From NCBI RefSeq assembly GCF_002860365.1, contig NZ_NMWT01000001.1:86567-150566 (forward strand): DNA of 64,000 bases, in the 5' to 3' direction. The DNA comes from Bifidobacterium parmae (GTDB lineage: Bacteria; Actinomycetota; Actinomycetes; Actinomycetales; Bifidobacteriaceae). Position numbers and translations under genes: made by a program. Below, one piece after another: positions 56,427 through 64,000 of this stretch. Position 1 is the stretch's first letter. Each line of letters begins with the position of its first letter. The notes below the pieces were generated by a model. It was not told the DNA's origin. It ran no database searches and was given only the letters and a program-made list of their open reading frames with translations.

Positions 56427-57440
56427 ATGGACGAGAATGATACTCCACAGCTCCGCCCCTATCCGCAGCATCCGCCGAAATCATTGGATGATTTATCGGC
56501 CAAGCTTATTGACAACGGTTTGTCCGGAATAAGTCGTGAGCTGCTTGAGCGCCGAATCGAGCAAGTGGGATACTTCCGGCTGAAAGGGTACTGGTATCCG
56601 TTCCTCACCCCGGTATCGGAGCAGTCGGCGAAGCGCTCATTGCCCTTCCGTCAAGATGTGCAATTCAAGGATATCTGGGATAGATACCTGTTCGATCAGG
56701 AACTGCGGATGCTGGTATTCGACGGCATCGTCACCATCGAGATCTATCTCAAGAGCTTCCTCGCCCATGAACTATCGGTATTCGGCGGCGAATTCGGCTA
56801 CATGACACGGGAAGGACTCCCGGGGTTGAGCTATGACGACCATCTGGCTTGCCTTTCCTCGTTGCGTTCGACATTCACCAAATCAAATCTTCCGTACCTC
56901 AGGCATTTTCGGAGTACCTACAGCGATCCGCTGCCTCCGTATTGGATGATCGTCGGATGCCTGAGCTACGGAACACTCAAGGAGAACTTCTACCAAGGAG
57001 CGCCAGACCATATCAAGAGAAAGCTGGCCACCAGGCTGCATATCTTCAACCCCAACCCGAATCCCGCCGTACGCGGCGACGCCAAAATCCTCTCCAATTG
57101 GCTTGAGACTATCCGGCAGGCCCGGAACATGACCGCGCACCACGATCGCTTCTGGAACGAAACCAGCACCCGCATAGCGCCGAAACTGCCGAAGCATCGC
57201 AGCGGATCCCATGCAAAGGGTTGGTGGGGCAACGATTGGGATATCTTCCGTAAGTCCTCCGGCCCCGCTGCATTCCTCACCATGGAGAACCACCTGACAT
57301 CCCAGATCGACGGACCCGCATGGACAGAGAAATTCATCTCCCTCATGGACAGGTACCCTCAGATTCCAAAGTCTGACATGGGATTCCCTGACGGATGGAG
57401 GGTGTCGCCGCTGTGGCGAGTCGATGGCTCAGTTCATTGA
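56427..57440 (+). CDS. Abi-like protein (AbiD/AbiF family)
   Basis: A 337-residue protein; GGAGGAACG precedes the ATG. It has the family opening LIDNGLSGISRELLERRIEQVGYFRLKGYWYPFL, the middle DRYLFDQELRMLVFDGIVTIEIYLK and the conserved RNMTAHHDRFWN (HEPN-like RNxxxH). Abi_2 proteins are abortive-infection RNases or RNA-binding defence factors. It stands alone next to the partition block and has its own terminator, as usual for defence cargo. Confidence 0.85.
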   Translation: MDENDTPQLRPYPQHPPKSLDDLSAKLIDNGLSGISRELLERRIEQVGYFRLKGYWYPFLTPVSEQSAKRSLPFRQDVQFKDIWDRYLFDQELRMLVFDGIVTIEIYLKSFLAHELSVFGGEFGYMTREGLPGLSYDDHLACLSSLRSTFTKSNLPYLRHFRSTYSDPLPPYWMIVGCLSYGTLKENFYQGAPDHIKRKLATRLHIFNPNPNPAVRGDAKILSNWLETIRQARNMTAHHDRFWNETSTRIAPKLPKHRSGSHAKGWWGNDWDIFRKSSGPAAFLTMENHLTSQIDGPAWTEKFISLMDRYPQIPKSDMGFPDGWRVSPLWRVDGSVH

Positions 57441-57477
57441 CGGGGCATCCTAATTGCATAAATGGGAAACGCGCGCC

Positions 57478-57517
57478 TTTCAGGGACGTGGATTCAAGGA
57501 ATTACCCGTCCCTGAAA
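57478..57517 (+). terminator. Terminator between Abi gene and partition block
   Basis: 11-bp perfect arms (57478-57488/57507-57517) with an 18-base loop, lying between converging genes. Confidence 0.7.
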
Positions 57518-57541
57518 TGATAGGCGACAGAAACATCGTCT

Positions 57542-57793
57542 TTATTTGACGATGCGAGTGATTACATAGGCCATAAGACCTGCGATGACGGTGACGGCGG
57601 CAAGGAGCGCCAGTCTGGTTTCGTGGCGTTCCTTGGCCGCCATGTCGGCTTGTCGGTTGGCCAGGGCTTCGGCTTCGGCGGCGATGCCGCTGGCGGCGAT
57701 GGCAGCGATATGCGCGCTCATCTGGTCTTCGAGCGCGGAATCCTCGCTCGTGCCGTCGAAGATCTCTTCGTCTTCGTTATGGTTGTCGTTCAT
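57542..57793 (-). CDS. Small membrane-anchored acidic protein
   Basis: An 83-residue protein starting MNDNHNEDEEIF (ATG at 57793, GGAG site). It has an acidic helical N-terminal region and one C-terminal transmembrane helix (LALLAAVTVIAGLMAYVITRI). No family recognised. Last gene of the partition operon, behind repeat array A. Confidence 0.55.
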   Translation of the reverse strand: MNDNHNEDEEIFDGTSEDSALEDQMSAHIAAIAASGIAAEAEALANRQADMAAKERHETRLALLAAVTVIAGLMAYVITRIVK

Positions 57794-57807
57794 GGTTCTA
57801 CTCCGTT

Positions 57808-57927
57808 CCTGATTGTTGGATTGTTTGCTTTCCCGATTGTTGGCTTGCTTGATTGCTTGCATGTCCGATTGACTGCATGCAGTCAAGTTTGATTGTTTGA
57901 TTGCCTGCATGCGGGCTTGTCTGCTTG
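57808..57927. repeat. 8-bp repeat array A (15 units)
   Basis: Fifteen consecutive units in strict 8-bp register, plus-strand consensus about (C/T)TTGATTG (minus strand CAATCAAG). Nearly every unit keeps G at position 4 and TG at 7-8. The array starts at the stop codon at 57928 and ends just before the ribosome-binding site of the next gene. Confidence 0.85.
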
Positions 57928-58335
57928 TCAGCTTTCGTTTTGCCCGGCGAGGATGGACATGCGGGCGGCGATGAGCGCGTGGCGCGCGATCTCCAGGTAG
58001 AGCTGGTGTCCCTCGCCGTCGCCCCAGAACCGGTCGAACTGTTCGGTCGGCATCATGCTGGCGGGATCGAACCCGTTCCACACGCCGCCGCAGAACACCT
58101 TCGCCGCCGCGTTCACCTCCTCGTTGGATGGCATGCCCGGATGCCCCTCCGCGGAGTCCGCGGCCGCGCGCATCTGCGCGCCGAACACGCGGGCCTGCAA
58201 TGGCGAGAGCGTGTACGCCAGTCCCGCCGTGGAGCCCGCGGGGAATCCCGTGTTCACGCCGAGGGTGATGACGTGCGCCTCCTCGCCGATGCTGATCCGG
58301 TCGCCGAGCACGGAGACCTCCATCGAATAGTCCAT
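57928..58335 (-). CDS. Hypothetical protein in partition operon
   Basis: A 135-residue soluble protein; the ATG at 58335 follows AAAGGAG. Beta-rich N-terminus (MEVSVLGDRISIGEEAHVITLGV) and helical remainder. No family recognised. Flanked on both sides by arrays of the 8-bp repeat. Confidence 0.6.
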   Translation of the reverse strand: MDYSMEVSVLGDRISIGEEAHVITLGVNTGFPAGSTAGLAYTLSPLQARVFGAQMRAAADSAEGHPGMPSNEEVNAAAKVFCGGVWNGFDPASMMPTEQFDRFWGDGEGHQLYLEIARHALIAARMSILAGQNES

Positions 58336-58376
58336 AGTGTCTCCTTTCCGCAGACGCGCCGGCTTGCCGGATCGCG

Positions 58377-58464
58377 TCTGCATGTTTGACTGCCTGAACG
58401 TTTGGTTGTTGGCTTGTTTGCTTGCTGGATTGTCGGATTGCTTGATTGCTTGATTGTCTGACGG
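58377..58464. repeat. 8-bp repeat array B (11 units)
   Basis: Eleven consecutive 8-bp units of the same family (for example CTTGATTG twice in a row at 58441-58456). It begins 41 bp upstream of the 58335 start codon and ends one base before the stop of the ribbon-helix-helix gene. The unit nearest that stop reads TCTGACGG; array C also ends in CTGACGG. Confidence 0.88.
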
Positions 58465-58465
58465 G

Positions 58466-58705
58466 TCACGGCTCGTCGTCGCCGTCGAGCCGGTCGAGCT
58501 CGCGTTCGATGGCGTCGCGCAGGAGCTGCTGCATGGGCAATCCGTGCGCGGCGGCCGCGGTCTTGAGTCGGGTCTTGAGCGACACGGGTATGCGCAATGA
58601 GAGCATGACCAGTGGTTCGCCCGTGGCCTTGGAGGTCTTGTTCTGCTGGCGCAGCACGTCGTCGAACGGCACCGGCCGTGCCAGTGGCTGGTAGTTGCCC
58701 TGCAT
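58466..58705 (-). CDS. Ribbon-helix-helix DNA-binding protein, candidate ParB/ParG partner of ParA
   Basis: A 79-residue protein. The C-terminal 50 residues have the RHH pattern: strand VMLSLRIPVSLKTRLKTAAAAHG then helix MQQLLRDAIERELDRL. A flexible N-terminal arm (about 28 residues) precedes it, as in ParG and omega-type centromere-binding proteins. It starts 4 bp after the ParA stop, so the pair is co-translated. The nearby 8-bp arrays are its likely target. Confidence 0.8.
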   Translation of the reverse strand: MQGNYQPLARPVPFDDVLRQQNKTSKATGEPLVMLSLRIPVSLKTRLKTAAAAHGLPMQQLLRDAIERELDRLDGDDEP

Positions 58706-58709
58706 GGTC

Positions 58710-59306
58710 TCACTCCTGCTTTCCGGCGATCTGCTGGAGTTCGGTGACGAGGTCGCGGTATTCGCCCAGCTGGTGCGGGTTGGTGCCGAGCGAACGCTTG
58801 TAGGACTGAGCCTTCGGCACGATCGTGTCGAACCGGGGAGTGTCCATGGCGTTGAGGGCGTCCATGGTGTCGCGGAACGCCTTCGTGTTGCGTTCGGCCT
58901 TGACCAGCAGCAGCGCGGCTGGCGTGCTCATCCTGGCCATGTCGAGGGTGCTCCATGCCTGCTGGAGGTCCATGGGCGAGTCCGACGCCGGCACGATTAC
59001 GAAGTCGGCGGCCTTGATGGCCATGTCCAGGGTCGGCCCCTGCGGCGGCGCGTCGATGATCGCCCATTCGTCCGGGTCCGCTCCCGAGGCGAGCTGACGG
59101 AGCGTGGCCTGGTTGGCCGGAAGCACGTCGAACGTCAGCGGGTCCGCGGTCTGTTCAGCGGCGGCGGCCCACAGGCTCGCGCTGGACTGCGGGTCCGCGT
59201 CGTACACGACGGCACTGCCGCCCCTGGAAACGATGACCGAGGCGATGTAGATGCTGGACGTGGTCTTCGCGACCCCGCCCTTGGCGTTGGCTATGGCGAT
59301 GCGCAT
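58710..59306 (-). CDS. parA: ParA-family partition ATPase
   Basis: A 198-residue ATPase. Deviant Walker A is ANAKGGVAKTTSS, Walker A' is VVYDADPQSSAS, and Walker B is WAIIDAPPQGP. The short size without an N-terminal HTH marks a type Ib ParA, which uses a small RHH or similar centromere-binding protein rather than ParB. ATG at 59306 with GGAG. Confidence 0.92.
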   Translation of the reverse strand: MRIAIANAKGGVAKTTSSIYIASVIVSRGGSAVVYDADPQSSASLWAAAAEQTADPLTFDVLPANQATLRQLASGADPDEWAIIDAPPQGPTLDMAIKAADFVIVPASDSPMDLQQAWSTLDMARMSTPAALLLVKAERNTKAFRDTMDALNAMDTPRFDTIVPKAQSYKRSLGTNPHQLGEYRDLVTELQQIAGKQE

Positions 59307-59349
59307 TCGTTCTTCTCCTTTGCGACTGCCGGCGATCACGCGAACCTGA

Positions 59350-59877
59350 TCAGTCGGCCGCCTGATTGTCTGCTTGTCTGATTGCTTGGATTCCTGCTTG
59401 TTTGAATGTTTGATTGCCTGACGGCTCATGCGGGGCGGGGCGATCGGCCGTCCTGCCCCGTGCGCGCAGGCGTCGTTGCTGGCGTTCGGCGCTGGCCTCG
59501 TCGGTGGCTTCGTCGAACACGTTCCGGTGGGCGCGTATCCAGTCCGTGAGCAGCCGCCAGCGTTGCGGCCACGGCAGGCCGCGGTCCCGGCAGGGGACGC
59601 CGTCGGCTTCGGCCATGCGCGCGATCCTGCGCCGGTCGGTGCACACCTTGCCGCCGTACACGCCCCATTCGAGTCCGCCGCTGGCCGCGTAGGCCAGGCA
59701 TTCGGCGCGTACCGGGCATCGTTCGCACACGGCCTTGGCGACCGAGTGGAACGCCTTCGCGTCGCCGGGACGGTGCTCGAACTCCAGCGACCACAGGTAG
59801 TCGGACCATGGTTGCGGGAAGTCGCGGCATTCGCCGGCCTTCTTCCACGCCTCAAGACGCTGCCCGTCCCCGCTCAT
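59350..59877 (-). CDS. WhiB-family iron-sulfur regulator
   Basis: A 175-residue protein; ATG at 59877 overlaps the previous stop. Cluster ligands are Cys in AGECRDFP and CERCPVRAEC, and the turn GLEWGVYGG follows, all diagnostic for WhiB. Such regulators bind sigma factor and DNA. The last 25 or so residues (NQTFKQAGIQAIRQADNQ) are encoded by repeat array C, so the reading frame runs into the array. WhiB genes occur on actinobacterial plasmids and phages. Confidence 0.85.
   Translation of the reverse strand: MSGDGQRLEAWKKAGECRDFPQPWSDYLWSLEFEHRPGDAKAFHSVAKAVCERCPVRAECLAYAASGGLEWGVYGGKVCTDRRRIARMAEADGVPCRDRGLPWPQRWRLLTDWIRAHRNVFDEATDEASAERQQRRLRARGRTADRPAPHEPSGNQTFKQAGIQAIRQADNQAAD
59361..59424. 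repeat. 8-bp repeat array C (8 units)
   Basis: Eight consecutive units of the same 8-bp family, ending in CCTGACGG like array B (TCTGACGG). It lies within the 3' end of the whiB-like frame, upstream of parA. Confidence 0.85.
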
Positions 59878-61067
59878 GGCCGCACCGCCTCCGCCGGCGC
59901 AACGGCTTTCGTCTTGCGGTGCCCGGCGACGTCGTGGGTGGCGTGGTTGCGTTTGTCGTACGCGCATACCGGGCACGCCTCCTGCGAGATGGCGCCTTCG
60001 ATGTGTTCCTGGCACAGCGAGGTGCGCAGCAGCGCCGCCCCGTAGATCGGCACGCGGCTTGCGGACGACGAGCTGACCGGTATCGCCCGGTTGGGGTCCT
60101 TGACGACCGGCAGCGGGGCGTCTGGCGCCCGCTTGCCCGTCGGATCGGGATGGGTGAGCATTTCCAGTCGCAGCTGCACGTAGTTCGCGGCGAACCTGAC
60201 GCCGCTGGTGAGCCGGAGAAGCCAGTAGCGGTTGCGGTACGCCCAGTCCATCGTCGCGACGATCTCGCCGTACGGGCGATCGATCAGCAGCGAGTGGATG
60301 GCCTTGCGGTCGGCCATGGTCGCCGGAACATCGAACCTCTGGTCCACGGCGAGCATGCGCCGGCGGATGCCGTCGAGCACGCGCACCTCCTGGCCTGCGC
60401 GTTCCGTGACCGGCTCGGGCAGCTTGCCGGGTTCGGGCACCCATAGCGGGTTCCTACAGCCCCTGGGAGGCAGGGCCTTGCCCCAATCGGTCGCCGGAAC
60501 GGGTTCGGTCTTCGTGGGGGCTTGTTCGGCGTTGAGGGGAGCATCCCCGAAGGGGATGAGGGGAGAATTGTTTATCACTTGTCTATTGGGTGACTTTCTG
60601 TCCAAGATTCCGGGACAATTTGTCCTCGGCTCCACGCCCTTCGGTTCGGGTGACAATCCGTCGGGTGACAAATTGTCCTTGTCTGGATTCGATTTTCCGT
60701 CGCCTTCCGCCAGCGCGTCCAGATTCCTGGGCTTCTCCTCGATGTTCTCGGCGGCGTGGTCGCCGTCCATGACGACGTCCCACACGCGCGAGCGGTGTCC
60801 CTTGGCGATCGGCTTGCGCGTGCGCGGGTTGCGCGCCGACATCTCCTGATCGCCGGGCCTGATGTAGCCCTTGCGCTCCAACTCCTGCAACGAACGGATC
60901 ACGGTGCGCTCACAGCACCCGCAGTTGAACGCGATGGTCTCCACGCTCGGCCACGCGGCGGCGCCATCGTCGTAGTAGGCGCGGCGGGCCAGGTACACCA
61001 GCACGAACTTGGTGATGCCCTTGACGTCGTCGCGCTCCCATGCCCAGTTCTCGGCTCTGCTGCTCAT
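59874..61067 (-). CDS. HTH replication-type protein
   Basis: A 397-residue protein. The N-terminal winged HTH (WPSVETIAFNCGCCERTVIRSLQELERKGYIRPG) is the HTH_36 type common in phage and plasmid replication or regulator proteins. The middle is disordered; the C-terminal 170 residues are helical with a Cys pair (LCQEHIEGAISQEACPVC). Within the gene, 60601-60680 holds GACAATTTGTC and its reverse complement, a possible origin-like feature. Probably the replication initiator of the block, but unproven. Confidence 0.6.
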   Translation of the reverse strand: MSSRAENWAWERDDVKGITKFVLVYLARRAYYDDGAAAWPSVETIAFNCGCCERTVIRSLQELERKGYIRPGDQEMSARNPRTRKPIAKGHRSRVWDVVMDGDHAAENIEEKPRNLDALAEGDGKSNPDKDNLSPDGLSPEPKGVEPRTNCPGILDRKSPNRQVINNSPLIPFGDAPLNAEQAPTKTEPVPATDWGKALPPRGCRNPLWVPEPGKLPEPVTERAGQEVRVLDGIRRRMLAVDQRFDVPATMADRKAIHSLLIDRPYGEIVATMDWAYRNRYWLLRLTSGVRFAANYVQLRLEMLTHPDPTGKRAPDAPLPVVKDPNRAIPVSSSSASRVPIYGAALLRTSLCQEHIEGAISQEACPVCAYDKRNHATHDVAGHRKTKAVAPAEAVRP

Positions 61068-61219
61068 CGTTCGACCTTCCCGCCGTCATGCTCCGGGTCC
61101 TCTTCGCGGCGTTCGCGCAGCCTCGCGCCGATGTCGTCGCCCAGACGGGCGGCGCGGCACAACGCATACGAGAGAACGCCGCCGGACACGCACACGGCGG
61201 CAACGACCAGCCACCACAT
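61064..61219 (-). CDS. Small membrane protein
   Basis: A 51-codon gene read by hand: ATG at 61219, one N-terminal transmembrane helix (MWWLVVAAVCVSGGVLSYAL), then a charged tail (LRERREEDPEHDGGK). Its stop overlaps the ATG of the HTH replication-type gene (ATGA), which supports it. The ribosome-binding site is weak. Confidence 0.5.
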   Translation of the reverse strand: MWWLVVAAVCVSGGVLSYALCRAARLGDDIGARLRERREEDPEHDGGKVER

Positions 61220-61260
61220 GGTTCGGCCGGTATCGGGGAAACGGTCCGCGGACGCGCGCC

Positions 61261-61434
61261 TCAGCGGCGCGAGCCCCGGGACGGGTGGGCGAGCATGGAC
61301 AGCACATGCGCCTTCGCGATGCGCAGATCGACTTTGCCGCCGGCCCGCGTCGTCCGCCGCGCGGCGTCGCGCTGGCGATTAGGCTCGAAGACGGATGCCG
61401 GGCGAATGCCGGCGGTATTGGTAGAATCGGTCAT
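61261..61434 (-). CDS. Small basic hypothetical protein
   Basis: 57 residues from the ATG at 61434 (GGAGGG site). Basic and without membrane helix (RQRDAARRTTRAGGKVDLRIAK). Possibly a small DNA-binding protein of the element, with weak evidence beyond the ribosome-binding site and operon position. Confidence 0.4.
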   Translation of the reverse strand: MTDSTNTAGIRPASVFEPNRQRDAARRTTRAGGKVDLRIAKAHVLSMLAHPSRGSRR

Positions 61435-61520
61435 GGCGATGACCCTCCTTCGGGGAATCGGAACGACGGGCGTCTGATCTTGGCGGATATGCGCGCCCGC
61501 GGCTCCATGGTTGTTGCCGT

Positions 61521-61784
61521 TCAATCCCCGCGCCGGGTTCCAGTCGGTCCGGGGATTCTCGTTTCGGGTTTCCACCCGCCATCCGTGAGATAGGCGTCGA
61601 TGCCGAGCACATACCCAGGGGACAGGTTTCGGTGAATGGCCAGCCAGATCAGGTCGGACTGCTGCCACGGTATCGAGCCGTTGACCTTTCCCGCGACCGA
61701 GGATTTGGACGTACCCATCTCCCTCGCGAGGTCTCGGCAGCTCAGACCCGCCGCCGTCATATAGCGACACATCGGAGAATCCAT
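61521..61784 (-). CDS. XRE-like helix-turn-helix regulator
   Basis: An 87-residue protein with one HTH (LSCRDLAREMGTSKSSVAGKVNG). The ATG at 61784 is chosen; a GTG at 61808 is an alternative. Divergent from a second XRE gene, the usual arrangement of a phage- or element-type repressor switch. Confidence 0.65.
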   Translation of the reverse strand: MDSPMCRYMTAAGLSCRDLAREMGTSKSSVAGKVNGSIPWQQSDLIWLAIHRNLSPGYVLGIDAYLTDGGWKPETRIPGPTGTRRGD

Positions 61785-61863
61785 TATTTTTGCCGTCAGT
61801 CCATTCACAATAGACAATATATCAAGAAACTTGCACAGCAGCAAATCATTGTTGTAGGATTAT

Positions 61864-61882
61864 GTCCATCGATATTGGACAA
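61864..61882. promoter_or_regulatory. Inverted repeat in the divergent XRE promoter region
   Basis: TGTCCA and TGGACA arms around a 7-bp centre, 22 bp before the plus-strand XRE start. A likely operator for one of the two repressors. Confidence 0.5.
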
Positions 61883-61904
61883 CTCCAATCTGAAAGGACT
61901 TGAT

Positions 61905-62378
61905 ATGGCAAAAATCGAACCATTGCCCGAATCCAATGGACTCGGCGACTACCTGCAGAGGGTATTCATCTGGAACGTCAACATGCAGCTGACCGGCCGC
62001 GGGATGACCCAGCAGTCACTTTGCGCGGCACTGGGGCTGAAGAGGGGCGCCGTGTCCGCGAAGATGACCGGCAAGACTTCCTGGACCATCCAGGACATCG
62101 CCGCAGTGGCGGAATTCTTCAACGTCCCCCCGCTCTCCCTGCTGGATGCGTCGATGTACGAGCAGATGATGCGCGGAATGAGCAGTGACGGAGGTGCATC
62201 TTTGGTGGCAGTGGCCACCGCCGGGTTTCCTGTGCGAGCAACTGAAGGCCAAGCTGGCGGCCTGAAACCGTTGGAAACAAAAGGCTCCGGGCCACGATAC
62301 CTCGTGGAACCCGGAGCCGGTGAGTACCCCCAGAGAGAGTCGAACTCTCGTTGTCAGATTGAAAGTCTGGTGTCCTAA
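61905..62378 (+). CDS. XRE-family regulator running into tRNA-Glu
   Basis: A 157-residue frame; ATG at 61905 after GAAAGGA. The HTH is clear (MTQQSLCAALGLKRGAVSAKMTGKTSWTIQDIAAVAEFF, residues about 32-72). No stop occurs until 62378, so residues about 127-157 are antisense to the tRNA-Glu terminator and the tRNA itself. The natural C-terminus was probably lost when the element joined the tRNA locus. Confidence 0.7.
   Translation: MAKIEPLPESNGLGDYLQRVFIWNVNMQLTGRGMTQQSLCAALGLKRGAVSAKMTGKTSWTIQDIAAVAEFFNVPPLSLLDASMYEQMMRGMSSDGGASLVAVATAGFPVRATEGQAGGLKPLETKGSGPRYLVEPGAGEYPQRESNSRCQIESLVS
62283..62318 (-). terminator. Terminator of tRNA-Glu
   Basis: 9-bp outer arms (62283-62291/62310-62318) with an inner stem; on the minus strand it is followed by TTTTG, directly after the tRNA 3' end. 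Confidence 0.85.
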
Positions 62379-62396
62379 CCGTTAGACGATGGGGGC
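62325..62396 (-). tRNA. tRNA-Glu (anticodon TTC)
   Basis: A 72-nt cloverleaf on the minus strand: acceptor GCCCCCA paired with TGGGGGT, D-arm with GGTTAGG, anticodon loop CTTTCAA giving anticodon TTC, T-arm GAGAGTTCGACTCTC, discriminator A. No CCA encoded. tRNA-Glu genes are common integration sites, and the partition block ends just beside it. Confidence 0.95.
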
Positions 62397-62533
62397 GTGA
62401 CAACTTGCATAACAATACGCAAGTCGTCGGTGCTGCGCAAATCCGGCGTGTCGTCGAGTGTCGTGTGCCGTCGCGTCTCCTGTGCGTCACGCCTCTCGTG
62501 CGTCACGTCTCCCGTGCGTCACGCCGTCGCGCG

Positions 62534-63427
62534 TCACGCCTTGCGGTAGGTGAAGTCGTGGATCACGCGGCCGGCTGCGAGGCCCTTCTTCTCGAAGTTG
62601 GTGAGCACGCGGCCGTCGAATCGCGCCGATTCGACGAAATCGGCGTGCGGCATGTCGGCCGCGAGGTCGGCGTTGCCCTTGCCGACGTGGCCGGTCGGCA
62701 GGCTCACGGTCACGTCGCCCGCGTTCCGCCAGCCGTCGAGCCCGTCCATCACCTCGTGCACGTGCAGCGCGTAGTCCTCGATGTCGGTGGCGATGCGCCA
62801 CACGCCGCCGTCCGCGAGTGCGCGGCGCACTTCGCCGGCCAGTTCCGGCTGCACGATGCGGCGCTTGTGGTGCTTCTTCTTCGGCCACGGGTCGGGGAAG
62901 AACGTCCAGACCTCGGCGGCCACGGACGCGGCGGCCGCCTTGAACAGCTCCGGCGCGTTCACCTGCGCCACGCGGATGTTCTTCAGTCCGCGCTTGCCGG
63001 CGAGCAGCAGCGTGTGCGCGACGCCGGGATCGTAGACCTCGAGCGCGAGGAAGTTCGTGTCCGGCCTCGCCTCGGCGGCGGCGACGATGTTCTCGCCTTG
63101 GCCGGAGCCGATCTCGATGATGAGCGGATTCGCGTTGCCCCACGTGTCGCGCACGTAGTCTGCGTCGAACGCGAACCCGTCGCGCACGTCGAGCGAGCCT
63201 TCGCCTGCGTTGATGTCGAGCAGGTAGTCGTCGGCGTAGTGGTCCCATGCGCGCTGGAGCCGCGCGTCGAGGCGGCCTGAGCGGCGCACGAACGAGAGGA
63301 CGCGGTGCATCGGGTGCGCCGGCGCTGCCGCGGCCTGCGGCGTCGCCTCCGTCGTGGCGTTCGCCGTGTTCGTGGCCGTGGCGTCGCCGTCGGTGATGCC
63401 GTCGTTCGCGGCGATGTCGTCCGTCAT
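62534..63427 (-). CDS. trmB: tRNA (guanine-N7)-methyltransferase
   Basis: A 297-residue protein starting at the ATG at 63427 (AGGAAGGA site) rather than the upstream one. SAM-binding motif [27 protein letters not shown], the catalytic-region motif [18 protein letters not shown] and a C-terminal RKA are typical of TrmB. It makes m7G46 in tRNA variable loops. The N-terminal 45 residues are an Ala/Thr-rich extension. Confidence 0.94.
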   Translation of the reverse strand: MTDDIAANDGITDGDATATNTANATTEATPQAAAAPAHPMHRVLSFVRRSGRLDARLQRAWDHYADDYLLDINAGEGSLDVRDGFAFDADYVRDTWGNANPLIIEIGSGQGENIVAAAEARPDTNFLALEVYDPGVAHTLLLAGKRGLKNIRVAQVNAPELFKAAAASVAAEVWTFFPDPWPKKKHHKRRIVQPELAGEVRRALADGGVWRIATDIEDYALHVHEVMDGLDGWRNAGDVTVSLPTGHVGKGNADLAADMPHADFVESARFDGRVLTNFEKKGLAAGRVIHDFTYRKA

Positions 63428-63643
63428 GTGTGGTCCTTCCTGTGTCGTCTTCCGTTGTTCCATTATTCACCATGATTCCGTACGATTGGAACGGTTCGAT
63501 TCGACGAAACGCGTGTGTTCGCTCGTGTGCTGTGTTATACTCAAATTGTTCGAAAATATAACAAATGTGAGCAGAAGCGAACAGTGGTTCGCGCAGTCGA
63601 ACCGCACGCCGCAAGGCTCTACAAGGCAATCGAAAGGCCAGAT

Positions 63644-64000
63644 ATGACAGTTCTCGTCACTGGTGGGTGCGGCTACATCGGCGCCCATGTCGTCCACGCT
63701 CTGCATGAGGCCGGCGAGAGGGTCGTCGTCGTCGACGATCTGAGCTACGGCAAGCCCACCCGCATCGAAGGCTCCCGCCTCTACGGCATGGACATCTCCG
63801 CGCCGGGCGCCGGCGAGCGTCTCGCCGAGATCCTCGACGCCGAGGACGTCGACGCCGTCATCCACTTCGCCGCCCGCAAGCAGGTCGGCGAGTCCGTCGA
63901 GAAGCCGCTGTGGTACTACCAGCAGAACATCGGCGGCATGCTCAACGTGCTCACCGGCATGACCAAGTCCAAGAAGACGAAGAAGCTCGTCTTCTCCTCC
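63644..64000 (+). CDS. galE: UDP-glucose 4-epimerase (3' end beyond window)
   Basis: The first 119 codons are visible. Rossmann motif VTGGCGYIGAHVV, VVVDDLSYG, IHFAARKQVGESVEKPLWYYQQN are characteristic of GalE. It interconverts UDP-Glc and UDP-Gal in the Leloir pathway. GAAAGG precedes the ATG at 63644, and a -10-like TATACT lies at 63536-63541. Confidence 0.93.
   Translation, partial: MTVLVTGGCGYIGAHVVHALHEAGERVVVVDDLSYGKPTRIEGSRLYGMDISAPGAGERLAEILDAEDVDAVIHFAARKQVGESVEKPLWYYQQNIGGMLNVLTGMTKSKKTKKLVFSS

Noticed and set aside
57808-58464. Coding extensions of the two partition-operon genes upstream of 57793 and 58335
   Set aside because: They are translations of the repeat arrays (Gln/Asn/Lys/Ser repeats), and internal ATGs have proper ribosome-binding sites.
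57808-59424. CRISPR arrays
   Set aside because: The repeats are 8-bp, contiguous and degenerate, without unique spacers or cas genes.

Overview
The window is high-GC actinobacterial DNA, most likely from a Bifidobacterium. The support is a WhiB-type regulator, the actinobacterial lasso leader pattern, a LacI/lacZ/galactoside-symporter locus beside nagB-nagA, and trmB, tRNA-Glu and galE at the right end. Genus is inferred from gene content; no 16S or other marker lies in the window.

Layout. (1) About 1-15 kb, all minus strand: a class III lanthipeptide locus (LanKC synthetase, a 44-residue precursor overlapping its 3' end, a prolyl-oligopeptidase, an ABC exporter and a lipoprotein), then a lasso peptide operon A-C-B1-B2-D whose exporter is frameshifted, a lone ABC ATPase, and a NarL/LuxR response regulator with its histidine kinase. 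(2) About 15-40 kb: a conjugative element. Plus strand: DUF4192, ParB, a candidate oriT, MobC, relaxase, PcfB-like protein, large ArdA, SSB-like protein and coupling protein. Minus strand: a type IV secretion module (lytic transglycosylase/CHAP hydrolase, VirB4, PrgI, VirB6/TrbL-like, Maff2-like). (3) At 27.4-33.1 kb a lower-GC cassette sits between the coupling protein and the secretion genes. It holds a secreted lactococcin-972-like protein with a MacAB-type efflux operon, and a divergent secreted amidase operon. (4) About 40-49 kb: LacI regulator, nagA, nagB, lacZ and a GPH sugar symporter. (5) 48.9-51.5 kb: a microcin-C-like locus of a 25-residue peptide ending in GGG, a ThiF/MccB-type adenylating enzyme and an MFS exporter. 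(6) 51.7-57.4 kb: a 1431-residue sortase-anchored adhesin and an Abi-type phage-defence protein. (7) 57.5-62.4 kb: a plasmid- or IME-like replication/partition block (ParA, ribbon-helix-helix protein, WhiB, HTH replication-type protein, XRE regulators) carrying three arrays of an 8-bp repeat and ending against tRNA-Glu. (8) Core genes trmB and galE (partial).

The main result is a shared promoter architecture. An 18-bp palindrome close to TGTCATCT-NN-AGATGACA lies upstream of the lanthipeptide synthetase, its ABC exporter, the lasso precursor, the lone ABC ATPase, the sensor kinase, the lactococcin-like gene, the amidase and the microcin-C-like peptide. In seven of the eight promoters a -10-like hexamer begins 48-50 bp from the palindrome centre. 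This suggests that one activator, plausibly the linked NarL/LuxR response regulator, controls four different antimicrobial peptide loci spread over 46 kb. In four cases the palindrome is the centre of a longer perfect inverted repeat of 46-70 bp with unrelated arms.
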